From Sandarakinorhabdus sp. (GTDB lineage Bacteria; Pseudomonadota; Alphaproteobacteria; Sphingomonadales; Sphingomonadaceae): a DNA stretch of 64,000 nucleotides. Each line of letters starts with the position of its first letter. Position 1 is the first letter of the stretch. The stretch is taken from contig JAIMKW010000005.1 of the NCBI GenBank assembly GCA_020692215.1, positions 62,001-126,000 of the forward strand. The letters run 5' to 3'. Of the stretch, positions 20,903 through 30,897 are shown piece by piece. The position numbers were made by a program, and so were the translations under genes. The notes below the pieces were generated by a model. The model saw nothing but the letters and a program-made list of their open reading frames with translations. It ran no database searches and was not told the origin of the DNA.

Positions 20903-22275
20903 CCTTTCGCCAGCTGCGCCCGGATGGCGGCGTGCACCGTGGATGTGATGGGCCAGCGCCAGATGACGGCAGCCGCCGCGAGGCTGAGAAGGAAGGGCGG
21001 GACGGCGAACAGCCAGCGCAGGCCGGTGAGGGCGGATTCGCTGTTTGGCGCGCCGGGCGTGGGATCGAAGCCGATGAGGCCGAGCAAGGGATAGGTGAGG
21101 CCGACGGGGATGGCATAGCCGAGCTTGGCGGTGGCGGTGAGGATCGCGAAGTTGAGGCCGGTTGTGTCTGCGCCGGGGGTATCCCTGACCTGTCGGTCGA
21201 GTGTTTGGGCATCGTTCAGATCGGCCATCATCGCTCTGAGCAGGAAGGCGGGCGCTGCGAACGGAAGGCCGGCGACCACCATGGCGACGGCGGCGAAGGG
21301 GATGTTGCCGAGTGGGACGATGAGGACGCCGAGCTGCGCGATTCCGAACCAGGCTGCGGCGAGCGCGGTTGCCTTGTGCTTGCCCCAGCCTCGGGCGAGC
21401 CGGATCCAGAGCGGGGCGGCGACGAGGCCGGCGATGAAATAGCCCAGCAGCAGGGCCGATGCTGTGGCCAGCGGGATGTTCAGTGCAGCGGTGAAGAAGA
21501 AGATGAAGAGCGCTCCGGTGACACCGGGTGCAATCGCGATCATCAGATCGACTGCAAGCAGCCTGACCATGCGGCGATCGGCCAGCACGGTGCGGACATC
21601 GGCGAGGCGGACCCGGTGATCGCCGACCGGGGCCTGGCCTTCGGGAACGAGCAGGGCGGCCGCGACGACCGACAGGGGCGCCAGCACGATGATGAACCAG
21701 CCCATCGCCTGCACGCCGGCGCTTTCGGGCGCACCCGGGGTGACCCAGCCGACTGCGGGCGGAATGAACAGGACCGTGAGAGTTCCGAACACGCTGACGG
21801 CGGTCCACATGCTGAAGATGCGGGCGCGTTCGCCATATTCGCCTGAAAGGCGCGAGCCCCAGGCGACCTGCGACAGGTTCATGCAGGAAAAGCCGAAGTA
21901 GAGGATGAACAGGGCCATGAAGGTGGCAAGCGGGGTGACGCCGGGTTCGGCCATGAACAGCAGCCAGGCGCCAGCCATCAGGAACAGCGCGCCAGCCAGC
22001 ATCCACGGACGGAACTGGCCGAAGCGGCTGCGCGTGTTGTCCATCAGCGCGCCCAGCAGCGGATCGAGCGGGATGTCGACGATGCGGACAAGGGCAAAGA
22101 GGAAGCCGACGGTGGCAAGCGGAAGGCCGAGCGTGCCGGCATAATAAGGCGGGAGATAGACAACCAGCGGCAGGCCCAGCGCCGCGATCGGCAGCCCCGG
22201 GCCGCACCAGGCAAGGAGATGCGCCAGCCTTACACGGGCCCGCGATTGTTCCGGTGGCGCCAACGCGAGCCCCAT
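20899..22275 (-). CDS. MFS/GPH-family (MelB-like) sugar:cation symporter
   Basis: A 458-residue membrane transporter of the glycoside-pentoside-hexuronide:cation symporter family, which imports sugars or glycosides with Na+ or H+. About 12 helices are predicted. Family-typical segments include VRIVDIPLDPLLGALMD with the following RSRFGQFRPWM near residues 60-90; the aspartates here form the cation site in MelB. The ATG at 22275 gives a sensible N-terminus; a longer upstream frame is not needed. It is divergent from the flippase gene with a 62-bp gap. The sugar transported cannot be told. Confidence 0.85.
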   Translation of the reverse strand: MGLALAPPEQSRARVRLAHLLAWCGPGLPIAALGLPLVVYLPPYYAGTLGLPLATVGFLFALVRIVDIPLDPLLGALMDNTRSRFGQFRPWMLAGALFLMAGAWLLFMAEPGVTPLATFMALFILYFGFSCMNLSQVAWGSRLSGEYGERARIFSMWTAVSVFGTLTVLFIPPAVGWVTPGAPESAGVQAMGWFIIVLAPLSVVAAALLVPEGQAPVGDHRVRLADVRTVLADRRMVRLLAVDLMIAIAPGVTGALFIFFFTAALNIPLATASALLLGYFIAGLVAAPLWIRLARGWGKHKATALAAAWFGIAQLGVLIVPLGNIPFAAVAMVVAGLPFAAPAFLLRAMMADLNDAQTLDRQVRDTPGADTTGLNFAILTATAKLGYAIPVGLTYPLLGLIGFDPTPGAPNSESALTGLRWLFAVPPFLLSLAAAAVIWRWPITSTVHAAIRAQLAKG

Positions 22276-22337
22276 GCTGGTGGTTGATCTTCGGTGCTTA
22301 CCTTGCAGCATCGCGCCAGCAGACGCTAGGGGCGGGC

Positions 22338-23786
22338 ATGGCCGATCGCCTTCACCCTGCCGGAAGCGCTGCGCTGGCCCGCGGCGGGCGCACCAATTTT
22401 GCGGGCTTCCTGCTGCGGTTGATGGCGCGCTTTCCGTTCCTGCTGATTGCAGCGCGGCTCTATGGCGCCGAGGATCTGGGTCGGTTCGCCTATGCGACGA
22501 TGGTGGTGGAGTTTGCAGCGCAGCTGGCGACACTGGGGCTGAAGCGCGGTGTGGCGGCCGAGATGGCACGGGGTGATCGGCCGGAAGTGCATGCGCTGGC
22601 CGATGCACTGGCGCTGGCGCTGCTGTTTGCGGTGGCCGGGGCCGGGCTGTTGCTGTTGTTCCCGGTTCTGATGTTCCCCGATGGTGTGCTGGCACCGGGC
22701 GAGCGGTGGCTGGCGCTGATCGTGCCGGCGATCGTGCTTTCGGAAATCACGCTGGCGGGGCTTGCCTTTCGCCACAGGATCGGGGTTGCGGTGTGGGCGC
22801 GGTCCATCATCGAACCCTGGGTGCTGACTCTTGCGGCAACCGGGCTTGCCTTTACCGCCTGGAACAGCGCCGGACTGCTGATTGCCTTTGCGCTTTCGTT
22901 GCTTGCGGCGGCCGTTGCCTCGGTGTGGCCGGCGGTTTCGACCTTCGGGATGCCGCACGGCTGGCGGCCGGATCCCCTTCGCCTGTGGGGCATGATGGCG
23001 CGAAACCTGCCGCTGGCGGGCGCAGACATGGTGGAGTGGGCGACGCGCCGGCTGGACATCTTCATCCTGGGGCGGTTCGCGAGCGCCGAAGTGGTTGGCC
23101 TGTATTTCGTGGCGCAGCAGGTGGCGACACTGGCAGGCAAGATCCGCACCAGTTTCGACCCCATATTGGCGCCGATGATCTCGACCGCGCTGAAGGCCGG
23201 GAACCGGGCGGAGGCTGCCGCCCATGTGCGGCAGGTGGGCTTTTGGGTGCTGGCGTTCCAGATGCCGGTGGTGCTGGCGCTGGGGCTGCCCGGCGAGGGC
23301 GTGATGGGGCTGTTTGGGCCGGAGTTTGCCGCTGGCGCGCTGATCATGGCCCTGCTGCTGACGGCAGAGCTTGCAGCCGCCAATTCCAGCATCAGCGAGA
23401 TGGGGCTGATTTATGCGAGGCCGCGGTCGAACCTGGCGATCGCGATGGGGGGATTGGCCTTGCAGGCGGTGCTGAGCCTGCTGCTGGTGCCGCGATTTGC
23501 GGGCGAGGGGGCGGCGCTTGCGCTGCTGTTGTCGCTGGTGGCGGTTGCCCTTGCGCGGCAATGGGTGCTGGGTCGGGCGCTTGGCGCGCCGGTCGGCTTC
23601 TGGCGCTGGTCCTTGCTGGGGGCTGGAGCAATTGCCTTTGGTTTTGGCTTTGCGGCGCGCGCGCTGCCCGAGGTTGCGCAGATGCTGGTGACGATTCCGG
23701 GTGTTTTGCTGCTGTTCGGCTTCATCTTGTGGCGCTGGGGGTTCGGGCCAGAGGACCGGGCGCTGTTTGCCCGGCGTCTGGGGTGA
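22338..23786 (+). CDS. Polysaccharide flippase (Wzx/MOP superfamily)
   Basis: A 482-residue multi-helix protein of the oligosaccharide flippase family, which moves lipid-linked glycan units across the inner membrane for surface polysaccharide or LPS assembly. The start resembles the family (NFAGFLLRLMARFPFLLIAA), with the signature R-L-Y-G-A-E-D-L-G-R-F-A-Y region near 45 and about 12-14 hydrophobic segments. No glycosyltransferases are next to it, so its glycan is unknown. The gene ends three bases before the convergent GDYxxLxY gene. Confidence 0.82.
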   Translation: MADRLHPAGSAALARGGRTNFAGFLLRLMARFPFLLIAARLYGAEDLGRFAYATMVVEFAAQLATLGLKRGVAAEMARGDRPEVHALADALALALLFAVAGAGLLLLFPVLMFPDGVLAPGERWLALIVPAIVLSEITLAGLAFRHRIGVAVWARSIIEPWVLTLAATGLAFTAWNSAGLLIAFALSLLAAAVASVWPAVSTFGMPHGWRPDPLRLWGMMARNLPLAGADMVEWATRRLDIFILGRFASAEVVGLYFVAQQVATLAGKIRTSFDPILAPMISTALKAGNRAEAAAHVRQVGFWVLAFQMPVVLALGLPGEGVMGLFGPEFAAGALIMALLLTAELAAANSSISEMGLIYARPRSNLAIAMGGLALQAVLSLLLVPRFAGEGAALALLLSLVAVALARQWVLGRALGAPVGFWRWSLLGAGAIAFGFGFAARALPEVAQMLVTIPGVLLLFGFILWRWGFGPEDRALFARRLG

Positions 23787-23789
23787 AGC

Positions 23790-24284
23790 TCAGCGCGCCG
23801 GTTCGATCCGGCGATTGACCAGGCGGCCATCTGTTGTGCGCGCACCGATGACGACCATCGGGCCCTCGCGCAGCTGCTGTTCCAGGCGGGGAGCGCTGGT
23901 TTCCGAAACGAAGATGCGGCTGGTGAAGGCCAGCGTCTCACCCTCGCGGAAGGGCTGGCGCAGGCTGATCTGGCTGAGATCGAGATCGACGCGGCCGGGG
24001 CAGCTTTCGCCCTTTGCGGTGATGATGGCGCGCACGCTATCACCGGCCTGTTCAAGGCAGAGCTGGCAACCCCCGGGCGCTTCGCATTGTTCAGCCGAGC
24101 CCTGCACATCCCAGGCATAGGCAAAGACGATGAACCGGCCGCGCAGCGGATCGCGCGGATCATAGCCGGTGATGGGGATGCGCCAGAGCTCGGCCTGGCC
24201 GAGCGCCGCCTGGTTGCGCCAAATGCCCGTGCCGAGCCCGATGACGGGGAGCAACAGGGCGGCAAGGAGGAGCCAGCGCTTCAT
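23790..24284 (-). CDS. GDYxxLxY-type membrane-anchored protein
   Basis: A 164-residue protein with an N-terminal membrane segment ([20 protein letters not shown]). It has the typical DPRDPLRG followed by RFIVFAY, a variant of the GDYxxLxY motif. Four cysteines in 82-96 (EQCEAPGGCQLCLEQ) and one later (ESCPG) could form disulfides or a metal site. Function is not known for the family. The ATG at 24284 overlaps the stop of the upstream DUF2157 gene by four bases, and this gene pair is a recurrent partnership in bacteria, pointing to a joint envelope role. Confidence 0.8.
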   Translation of the reverse strand: MKRWLLLAALLLPVIGLGTGIWRNQAALGQAELWRIPITGYDPRDPLRGRFIVFAYAWDVQGSAEQCEAPGGCQLCLEQAGDSVRAIITAKGESCPGRVDLDLSQISLRQPFREGETLAFTSRIFVSETSAPRLEQQLREGPMVVIGARTTDGRLVNRRIEPAR

Positions 24285-25399
24285 GATGCTGCCCGCCGAC
24301 GGCGAACGATGCGGTTCCACAGCCAGGTGAGGCCGACGACGAGCCCGCCACCAAGGATGAGCCCGCCGCCGGTGGCGGCGAGCGAGCCGAACAGTTCGAT
24401 GTAGATGATGAAGATCCTGAGCCCGATGGCAGCGACTGCAATGGCGAACAGCGCGTTCCAGCCGCTGGCGGCGGCACCCTGTGCGATGGCCGCCCACAGG
24501 CCGATGAAGACGGCCACGCCGACCAGGCGGCTGAGCATGTGATCGGGGTGTGGGATGGCCAGCGCAAGTGCTGCTGCGATCACGGGGGCGACGATCAGCG
24601 GAACAACAAGGGCGCGCGGGAATTCCGTGCTGCGAAGCGCGAGCCCGGCGGTGAACAGTGCGACAGTGGCTGGGGCAAGCATGCGCAGGGCGTTATCGCT
24701 GGCCTGTGCCGCGGTGATGTTGGAGGCCCAGGCGAAGTGCGCGATGCTGGCTGCCGCGAGCGTCGCGATGATCCCGGTTTCGCGCAATGCGAGGCGGAAG
24801 CCCGGGGCAAGCTGTTGTTTTGCAAGCGAGAGCGCGATCAGCGCGAGCGGAACCGCCATGGCCGCGCCCTGTGCCAGCCGCCAGATGCCGCCTTTGTCCA
24901 CCGTGTCGATGGCCATTCCGGTGGGCCCCAGAAGCGCCATGGCTGCGAAAAGATAGCCTGCAAGGCGCGTCTGCCCGCCGACAAGCAGGGCCGGGCCGGC
25001 GAGCAGCAGCCACAACAGCAGTGCGTGCCAGGCCGGGCCGGTGAGCTGATAGACCTGTGCGTGGAGCGCGATTCCGCCCAGCACCAGCATCGCGGTGAGG
25101 AACAGCGCGCTTTCCGCCACCCAGCGGCGATTTTGGCCGGCGGCCCAGAAGGCTGCTGCGGCAGCTGCGCACAGGAGGGCCATGTGGGTGGACAGTTTCA
25201 CCCAATCGGCGATCCGATCCCAGTTGGCGGAGATGACGAGGATGATGCCGAGCGTCAGCGCGAGGAGACCAAGGCCGGAGATGGCCCACAGTGCGGTCGG
25301 CCGTTCGGCGGCGCTTTCATGGGCTCGAATGGCATCGGCCGTGGCCTTTTCGATCAGGCCGGCTTCGATCCAGGCATCGAGTTTGCGATCGAGAGACAC
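24281..25399 (-). CDS. DUF2157 multi-pass membrane protein
   Basis: A 372-residue protein with a short cytosolic N-terminus ([27 protein letters not shown], the DUF2157 opening) and about 10 hydrophobic segments rich in Ala and Leu. Function is unknown. It is translationally coupled (ATGA overlap) to the GDYxxLxY-type protein, which this family commonly accompanies. The gene is divergent from hslV. Confidence 0.82.
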   Translation of the reverse strand: MSLDRKLDAWIEAGLIEKATADAIRAHESAAERPTALWAISGLGLLALTLGIILVISANWDRIADWVKLSTHMALLCAAAAAAFWAAGQNRRWVAESALFLTAMLVLGGIALHAQVYQLTGPAWHALLLWLLLAGPALLVGGQTRLAGYLFAAMALLGPTGMAIDTVDKGGIWRLAQGAAMAVPLALIALSLAKQQLAPGFRLALRETGIIATLAAASIAHFAWASNITAAQASDNALRMLAPATVALFTAGLALRSTEFPRALVVPLIVAPVIAAALALAIPHPDHMLSRLVGVAVFIGLWAAIAQGAAASGWNALFAIAVAAIGLRIFIIYIELFGSLAATGGGLILGGGLVVGLTWLWNRIVRRRRAAS

Positions 25400-25535
25400 G
25401 CTTGCCCTGTGCCCTCTGGCGCGGCGGGCGGCAAGCCTTGCCGTTGCCTGCGGGCCCTTTCATCCCCGGTTCTGCATCCTACATAGCGGGAAAGAGGCTG
25501 GCCGAAGTGGCCACAGGAAAGGCAATTTTCCAGAC

Positions 25536-26078
25536 ATGAGTGAATCCCAGAGCTGGCATGGCACCACGATCCTGTCGGTGCGCAAGGACGGCAAGGTTGT
25601 GGTGGCGGGCGACGGCCAGGTTTCCCTTGGGCAGACGGTCATCAAGCCCAACGCGAAGAAGGTCCGGAGGCTGGGCGCTGACGGAAAGGTGATCGGCGGG
25701 TTTGCCGGATCGACAGCCGACGCCTTCACCCTGTTCGAGCGGCTGGAAGCCAAGCTGGAGCGTTTTCCCGGCCAGCTGACGCGGGCCTGCGTGGAGCTGG
25801 CCAAGGACTGGCGGCAGGACCGCTATCTGCGCCGGCTGGAGGCGATGATGATTGTGGCCGACGACACCACCACGCTGATCCTGACGGGGACAGGCGATGT
25901 GCTGGAGCCCAACGACGGGGTTGCAGCGATCGGTTCGGGCGGGAATTTCGCGCTGGCGGCTGCGCGGGCGCTGGCCGACCAGCCGCTGGATGCCGAGGCG
26001 ATAGCGCGCAGATCCATGAAGATCGCCGCCGATATCTGCGTTTACACCAACGAAAATCTGACTGTGGAAACCATCTGA
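25536..26078 (+). CDS. hslV: ATP-dependent protease subunit HslV
   Basis: Proteolytic chamber of the HslUV (ClpYQ) heat-shock protease. The 180-residue protein begins with a short propeptide MSESQSWHG before TTIL; cleavage exposes the N-terminal catalytic threonine. Conserved segments [19 protein letters not shown] and [14 protein letters not shown] are intact. The ATG is followed within a few bases by hslU after the stop, so the two are co-transcribed. No clear heat-shock promoter was seen by eye in the 136 bp upstream. Confidence 0.97.
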   Translation: MSESQSWHGTTILSVRKDGKVVVAGDGQVSLGQTVIKPNAKKVRRLGADGKVIGGFAGSTADAFTLFERLEAKLERFPGQLTRACVELAKDWRQDRYLRRLEAMMIVADDTTTLILTGTGDVLEPNDGVAAIGSGGNFALAAARALADQPLDAEAIARRSMKIAADICVYTNENLTVETI

Positions 26079-26080
26079 TC

Positions 26081-27436
26081 ATGGACGCAATGCCTGACAT
26101 TCCTGCTGGAGAGACTGGCCACGAGCCCGGCTTCGACCAGCTGACCCCCAAGGCCATCGTGGCGGCGCTGGACCGCCACATCGTGGGCCAGACCGAGGCC
26201 AAGAAGGCCGTTGCCGTGGCGCTCAGGAACCGCTGGCGGCGGCAGCAGCTGCCGCCCGAGCTTCGCGACGAGGTGACGCCCAAGAACATCCTGATGATCG
26301 GGCCGACGGGCTGCGGCAAGACCGAGATCAGCCGGCGGCTGGCGAAGCTGGCCGACGCGCCGTTCCTGAAGATCGAGGCGACCAAGTTCACCGAGGTTGG
26401 CTATGTTGGCCGCGATGTGGATTCGATCATCCGCGACCTGGTGGAGGAATCCATCCGGCTGACACGCGCGATCCGCCGGGCATCGGTGCGCGAGGCGGCC
26501 GAGAAGGCGGCGCTCGATCGGCTGATCGACGCGCTGGTTGGCAAGGACGCATCCGAAGCGACGCGGCTCGCCTTTCGCGACCGGCTGTTTGCCGGGCAGC
26601 TGAAGGGCAAGGAAGTCGATATCGAAGTGGAGGATTCGGGCGGCCAGATGCCGTTCGAGATGCCGGGGATGCCACCGGGCTCAGTTGGCATGATCAACCT
26701 GGGCGACATGCTGAAGGGCGCGATGGGCAAGCGGATGAAGCGCCGCAAGATGCCGGTGGAAGCTGCCTGGGAGCAGCTGGTGAACGAAGAGAGCGACAAG
26801 CGTCTGGACACCGATGAACTGACGCGCGAGGCCGTGAAGAACGCCGAGGGCAACGGCATCGTGTTCCTGGATGAAATCGACAAGATTGCCGTATCCGATG
26901 TGCGCGGCGGCTCCATTTCCCGCGAGGGCGTGCAGCGCGACTTGCTGCCGCTGATCGAGGGAACCACGGTTGCCACCAAATATGGCCCGGTGAAGACCGA
27001 CCATATCCTGTTCATCGCATCGGGCGCCTTCCATGTGGCGAAGCCCGCAGACCTGCTGCCCGAGTTGCAGGGGCGGCTGCCCATTCGGGTGGAGCTGAAG
27101 GGGCTTTCCAAGGCGGATTTCGTGCGCATCCTTTCCGACACGGAAGCCTCGTTGACGCGGCAATATGTGGCGCTGATGGGCACCGAGGGGGTTGTGCTGA
27201 GCTTTACCGACGACGGGATCGAGGCGATTGCCGACATTGCAGCGCAGGTGAACGACCGGGTGGAGAATATCGGCGCGCGGCGGCTGCAGACGGTGATGGA
27301 AAAGCTTCTGGAGGACCTGAGCTTCGAAGCGGCGGGCGCTGCCGAAGGCACATCTCTTGAGGTGGATGCCGCCTATGTGGAGAAGCAGCTGGCAGCGATT
27401 GCACGCGACAACGACCTGTCGAAGTTCATCCTGTAG
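26081..27436 (+). CDS. hslU: HslU ATPase, unfoldase of the HslUV protease
   Basis: AAA+ ring ATPase that unfolds substrates and feeds them to HslV. The 451-residue protein has Walker A GPTGCGKT at 74-81, Walker B IVFLDEID near 263, the pore-loop segment [11 protein letters not shown] (GYVG), the intermediate domain between, and the C-terminal tail LSKFIL that docks into HslV pockets. It starts two bases after the hslV stop. Length and motifs are normal. Confidence 0.98.
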   Translation: MDAMPDIPAGETGHEPGFDQLTPKAIVAALDRHIVGQTEAKKAVAVALRNRWRRQQLPPELRDEVTPKNILMIGPTGCGKTEISRRLAKLADAPFLKIEATKFTEVGYVGRDVDSIIRDLVEESIRLTRAIRRASVREAAEKAALDRLIDALVGKDASEATRLAFRDRLFAGQLKGKEVDIEVEDSGGQMPFEMPGMPPGSVGMINLGDMLKGAMGKRMKRRKMPVEAAWEQLVNEESDKRLDTDELTREAVKNAEGNGIVFLDEIDKIAVSDVRGGSISREGVQRDLLPLIEGTTVATKYGPVKTDHILFIASGAFHVAKPADLLPELQGRLPIRVELKGLSKADFVRILSDTEASLTRQYVALMGTEGVVLSFTDDGIEAIADIAAQVNDRVENIGARRLQTVMEKLLEDLSFEAAGAAEGTSLEVDAAYVEKQLAAIARDNDLSKFIL

Positions 27437-27495
27437 CGGGCGCTGACGCGGTGTTGGGCTGGCCCTTTCGGGGCCGCCTGCGCTAGGCAGGGCGC

Positions 27496-29178
27496 ATGGC
27501 GATGGTTGAAACCTCTGTGCCTGCTCATGCGGCGCCTGATGAGACAGCGCACCGGCGCGCGGCGCGCGCGCGGGCGCGGCTGGCGCGGCGCTGGTGGCGG
27601 CGCGAGATCGTCGGTTCGGTGGACTATGCCAATGTTGTGGCCCGGGTGGATGCCGAAGCCGGGCTGAGCCCGCGCTATCTGTTCATGGTGGTGATGTCGG
27701 CCGGCATTGCCGTGCTTGGCCTGCTGCTGTCGTCTCCGGCTGTCATCATCGGGGCGATGCTGATCTCGCCGCTGATGGGGCCGATCATCGGGCTTGGCTT
27801 TGCGCTGGCCATCTTCGAGTGGCGCGAGGTGCGGCGGAGCCTTTCGGCGCTGGCGCTGGGATCGGCGCTGGCGGTGCTCTTCTGTGCGATGATCGTGGCG
27901 CTTTCGCCGCTGCAATCGGTAACGCCCGAGATTCTGGCGCGGACGCGGCCCAACCTGTTCGATCTGCTGGTGGCGGTGTTTTCGGCGCTGGCGGGCACCT
28001 ATGCTACCATCCGCGGCCGGGGCGAGACGATTGTGGGGGTTGCGATCGCGACAGCCCTGATGCCGCCGCTGGCCGTGGTGGGGTTCGGGCTTGCCACCAC
28101 CAACCTTGCGGTGTTTGCCGGCGCGTTCGGCCTGTTCATGACCAACCTTCTGGCGATTGCGCTGAGCGCGGCCATCATGGCGCGCTTCTATGGCTTTGGA
28201 ACCGAGCTTTCGCCACAGCAGACGCGGGCCCAGGCGGGGCTGATCATTGCCGTGTTCGTCGTCATGTCGGTGCCCCTGGCGCTGGCGCTGCGGCACATCG
28301 CCTGGGAAGCGATCGCCACCCGGCAGGCCCGCAGCGAGATCAGCCAGCATTTTGGCCCAGGCGCGCGGGTTTCGCAGCTGGAGATGGATTTTGCGGCCAG
28401 GCCTTTGCGCGCCAGTGCCGTTGTGATGACCGACCGGTTCAAGCCGGGCGCGGAAGCGGCGATTGCCGAAGAGCTGCTCACCGCGCTTGGCCGGCCGGCT
28501 GATGTGCGGCTGAACCAGGTGGTTGTGGACCAGGATTTCTCCCGCTTCGAGCAGGAGCGGGCGGCGCTGGAACAATCGATGGCGGCTGATGCCGAAACAG
28601 TTGGGCTGGCGCGGGCCTTGGCGGCGGCCACGGGTGCGCGGGTGGAAGACATCGCGGTGGACCGGAGCCGGAGGATTGCCATGGCGATTGTTTCGCCGGG
28701 CGCCGATGTCGATTTCGCGAGCCTGCGGGCAGCCGAAGCGCGGCTGGCCGCGGCAAACCCGCGCTGGGATGTGCGGATCGTGCCGCCGGCCGGGTTTCTT
28801 CCCGCCGTTGCCTTCCCCGCCGGCGTTGCCGATCTGGATCCGGCTGGCCTTGCCGCTGTGGAGGATATCGGCTGGGCGTTGCGGCGCTGGCAGGCCAGCA
28901 ATGTGCAGGTGATCGGACGGGTGGCTTCGTCTGCCGATGGCCCGGCCGGGGGCGCAGCCGATCTTGCGCAGCGGCGGGCCGAGGCCGTGCTTTCGCGCCT
29001 GGGCGGAGCAGGCGTAACAGGCACGACAACGACCGATCTTCCCGGCCCGCTGCAGCGCGCGGCCGAGCGGGAAGACGGGCTTGCCCAGTTCCGCAGTGTG
29101 GAAGTGCGGGTGGCGCCGGCACCGCCGGTGGCCTTGGCTCCGGTGATTGTGCCCGCCATAACCGAACAGCCCGGCTGA
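27496..29178 (+). CDS. DUF389 membrane protein with C-terminal periplasmic-like domain
   Basis: A 560-residue protein. Residues about 50-280 form the DUF389 (TIGR00341-like) membrane domain, with the family-typical IIGAMLISPLMGPIIGLGFAL and ALMPPLAVVGFGLA; about six helices are visible. The remaining 280 residues are soluble. The last part (about 450-540, VQVIGRVASS...LAQRRAEAVLSRL) resembles an OmpA-C-like fold by its spacing and QRRAEAV motif, but that likeness is weak. Function of the family is unknown. It stands alone, 59 bp after hslU. Confidence 0.78.
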   Translation: MAMVETSVPAHAAPDETAHRRAARARARLARRWWRREIVGSVDYANVVARVDAEAGLSPRYLFMVVMSAGIAVLGLLLSSPAVIIGAMLISPLMGPIIGLGFALAIFEWREVRRSLSALALGSALAVLFCAMIVALSPLQSVTPEILARTRPNLFDLLVAVFSALAGTYATIRGRGETIVGVAIATALMPPLAVVGFGLATTNLAVFAGAFGLFMTNLLAIALSAAIMARFYGFGTELSPQQTRAQAGLIIAVFVVMSVPLALALRHIAWEAIATRQARSEISQHFGPGARVSQLEMDFAARPLRASAVVMTDRFKPGAEAAIAEELLTALGRPADVRLNQVVVDQDFSRFEQERAALEQSMAADAETVGLARALAAATGARVEDIAVDRSRRIAMAIVSPGADVDFASLRAAEARLAAANPRWDVRIVPPAGFLPAVAFPAGVADLDPAGLAAVEDIGWALRRWQASNVQVIGRVASSADGPAGGAADLAQRRAEAVLSRLGGAGVTGTTTTDLPGPLQRAAEREDGLAQFRSVEVRVAPAPPVALAPVIVPAITEQPG

Positions 29179-29232
29179 ACGGAAAATACGGGTTCGGCTT
29201 GCGCGCGGTGTGATGCGCGCTATCGCTGATGC

Positions 29233-30384
29233 ATGAGACTTTCCGATTGCCACAATGTGCAGGACTTTCGCGAGCTGGCGCGGCGGCGGCTGCCGGGGCC
29301 GGTGTTCCATTATATCGATGGCGCGGCCGACGACGAGCTGACCAAGGCGCGCAACACCCGCGCGTTCGACGATGTGGACCTTGTGCCCGATGTGCTGGCG
29401 GGCGTGGCCGAAGTGGACATGGCCGTCACCGTTCTGGGGCGGCGGCTGGCGATGCCGCTGTTCCTTTCCCCTACCGCCTTGCAGCGGCTGTTTCACTGGG
29501 AGGGCGAGCGGGCCGTGGGCCGGGCGGCGAGCGCGTTCGGCACCTATTTCGGGGTTTCATCGCTTTCCACCGTGAGCCTGGAGGATATCGGCGCTACGGT
29601 GGACGGGCCCAAGATGCTGCAACTGTATGTGCACAAGGATGAAGGGCTGAACCAGAGCCTTGTGGACCGGGCGAAGGCCTCGGGCTTTGATTGCCTGACC
29701 TTGACGGTGGACACCATCGTGGGCGGCAACCGCGAACGCTGCCTGCGCACCGGCTTCACCAGCCCGCCGCGCTTTACCGCGCTGAGCGTTTGGGAATATG
29801 CAACCAAGCCGCGCTGGGCGCTGGATTATCTGTTTCGGGAGAAATTCAGCCTGCCCAATCTGGCCGGGCATCTGCCCGAAGGCTCGTCGAAATCCATGTC
29901 GGTCGCCGATTATTTCACGCAGATGCTGGACCAGACGCTGGACTGGAACCGCGCCGAAGCCATCCGCAAAAGTTGGGGCGACAAGCCCTTCTGCCTGAAA
30001 GGCGTGATGAGCGTGGAGGACGCGAAGCGCGCCATCGACATCGGCGCCACCGCCATCATGGTTTCCAACCACGGCGGGCGGCAGCTGGACGGCAGCCGCG
30101 CGCCGTTCGACCAGATCGCCGAACTGGCCGACGCCGTGGGCGACCGGATCGAGATTATCTGCGACGGTGGAATCCAGCGCGGTAGCCATGTTCTGAAGGC
30201 GCTGGCCGCCGGGGCGAAAGCCTGTTCGGGGGGGCGGATGTACCTCTATGCGCTGGGAGCCGCCGGGGAAGCCGGGGTGCGGCAGATCCTTGGGCGGCTG
30301 CGCGGCGAAATCGAACGCGACATGAAGCTGATGGGGGTGACGCGGGTGGACCAGCTTTCGCGGGACAAGCTGCGTTGGCGGTAG
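29233..30384 (+). CDS. FMN-dependent 2-hydroxyacid dehydrogenase (LldD/glycolate oxidase family)
   Basis: A 383-residue flavoenzyme that oxidises an L-2-hydroxy acid such as lactate to the keto acid. The family signature SNHGGRQLD, with the catalytic histidine and substrate-binding arginine, lies near residue 276-284. The FMN phosphate site DGGIQRGSHVLKALAAGA is at about 312-330 and the N-terminal PGPVFHYIDGAADDE is typical. It is closest in pattern to quinone-linked L-lactate dehydrogenase, but mandelate or glycolate oxidation cannot be excluded. No lactate permease or regulator is adjacent. Confidence 0.88.
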   Translation: MRLSDCHNVQDFRELARRRLPGPVFHYIDGAADDELTKARNTRAFDDVDLVPDVLAGVAEVDMAVTVLGRRLAMPLFLSPTALQRLFHWEGERAVGRAASAFGTYFGVSSLSTVSLEDIGATVDGPKMLQLYVHKDEGLNQSLVDRAKASGFDCLTLTVDTIVGGNRERCLRTGFTSPPRFTALSVWEYATKPRWALDYLFREKFSLPNLAGHLPEGSSKSMSVADYFTQMLDQTLDWNRAEAIRKSWGDKPFCLKGVMSVEDAKRAIDIGATAIMVSNHGGRQLDGSRAPFDQIAELADAVGDRIEIICDGGIQRGSHVLKALAAGAKACSGGRMYLYALGAAGEAGVRQILGRLRGEIERDMKLMGVTRVDQLSRDKLRWR

Positions 30385-30421
30385 TGAAATTCGTGTAGAA
30401 AATTCTCGACATCGGGTAAGT

Positions 30422-30452
30422 TATATTTTACTCCGTGTTGAATATCTTCAAC
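30422..30452 (+). promoter_or_regulatory. Promoter/operator region of the membrane protein-XRE operon
   Basis: An AT-rich stretch has a -10-like TATATT at 30422-30427. Right after it is the inverted repeat GTTGAA-TATC-TTCAAC at 30437-30452. The palindrome would cover the first transcribed bases, a usual position for an autorepressor. The XRE regulator encoded as second gene of the operon is the likely binder; this is an inference. Confidence 0.5.
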
Positions 30453-30464
30453 ATGGAGTCGGGC

Positions 30465-30896
30465 ATGTATCAAGATCTGTCGTTCCGCGAAAAATCGGCC
30501 TGGGCTATGGGCGCCCTGGCGCTGATCATCACGCTTTTCTATCTGGCCGACGTGCAGCCCATCAGCTGGCGCACCGGCGAAGCGCCCCCGGTTGACCGCC
30601 ACTTCATCAAGATCGCCATCGCCACGATCGTTGGCTCGATCATCATCCAGAGCGTGCTGGCCGCGCGCAACCCGAAAGAGGCCGAGGCCCCCGCCGACGA
30701 GCGCGAGCGGCTGGCGCTGGCCCGCGCGGGCAACCACGCCGGCTTCATCCTGGCCTTTGGCAGCGTCGCAGCCCTGCTGCACTATCTGGTTCATGCCAAT
30801 GGCGACCTGCTGTTTCACGGCATCCTCATCAGCCTGCTGGTTTCGACTATCGCCGAATCCGCCCTGCAGATCTTCTACTTCCGCCGCGGTGGCTGA
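30465..30896 (+). CDS. Small four-helix membrane protein paired with an XRE regulator
   Basis: A 143-residue protein with about four hydrophobic helices (AWAMGALALIITLFYLA, FIKIAIATIVGSIIIQSVLA, NHAGFILAFGSVAALLHYLV, HGILISLLVSTIAESALQIF) and a charged loop PADERERLALARAGN. The family is unknown to me, but membrane protein plus small XRE pairs are common. Two ATGs are in frame; the one at 30465 has GGAG six bases upstream, while the one at 30453 follows a palindrome with no ribosome-binding site, so 30465 is preferred. The XRE gene starts one base after the stop. Confidence 0.72.
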   Translation: MYQDLSFREKSAWAMGALALIITLFYLADVQPISWRTGEAPPVDRHFIKIAIATIVGSIIIQSVLAARNPKEAEAPADERERLALARAGNHAGFILAFGSVAALLHYLVHANGDLLFHGILISLLVSTIAESALQIFYFRRGG

Positions 30897-30897
30897 C

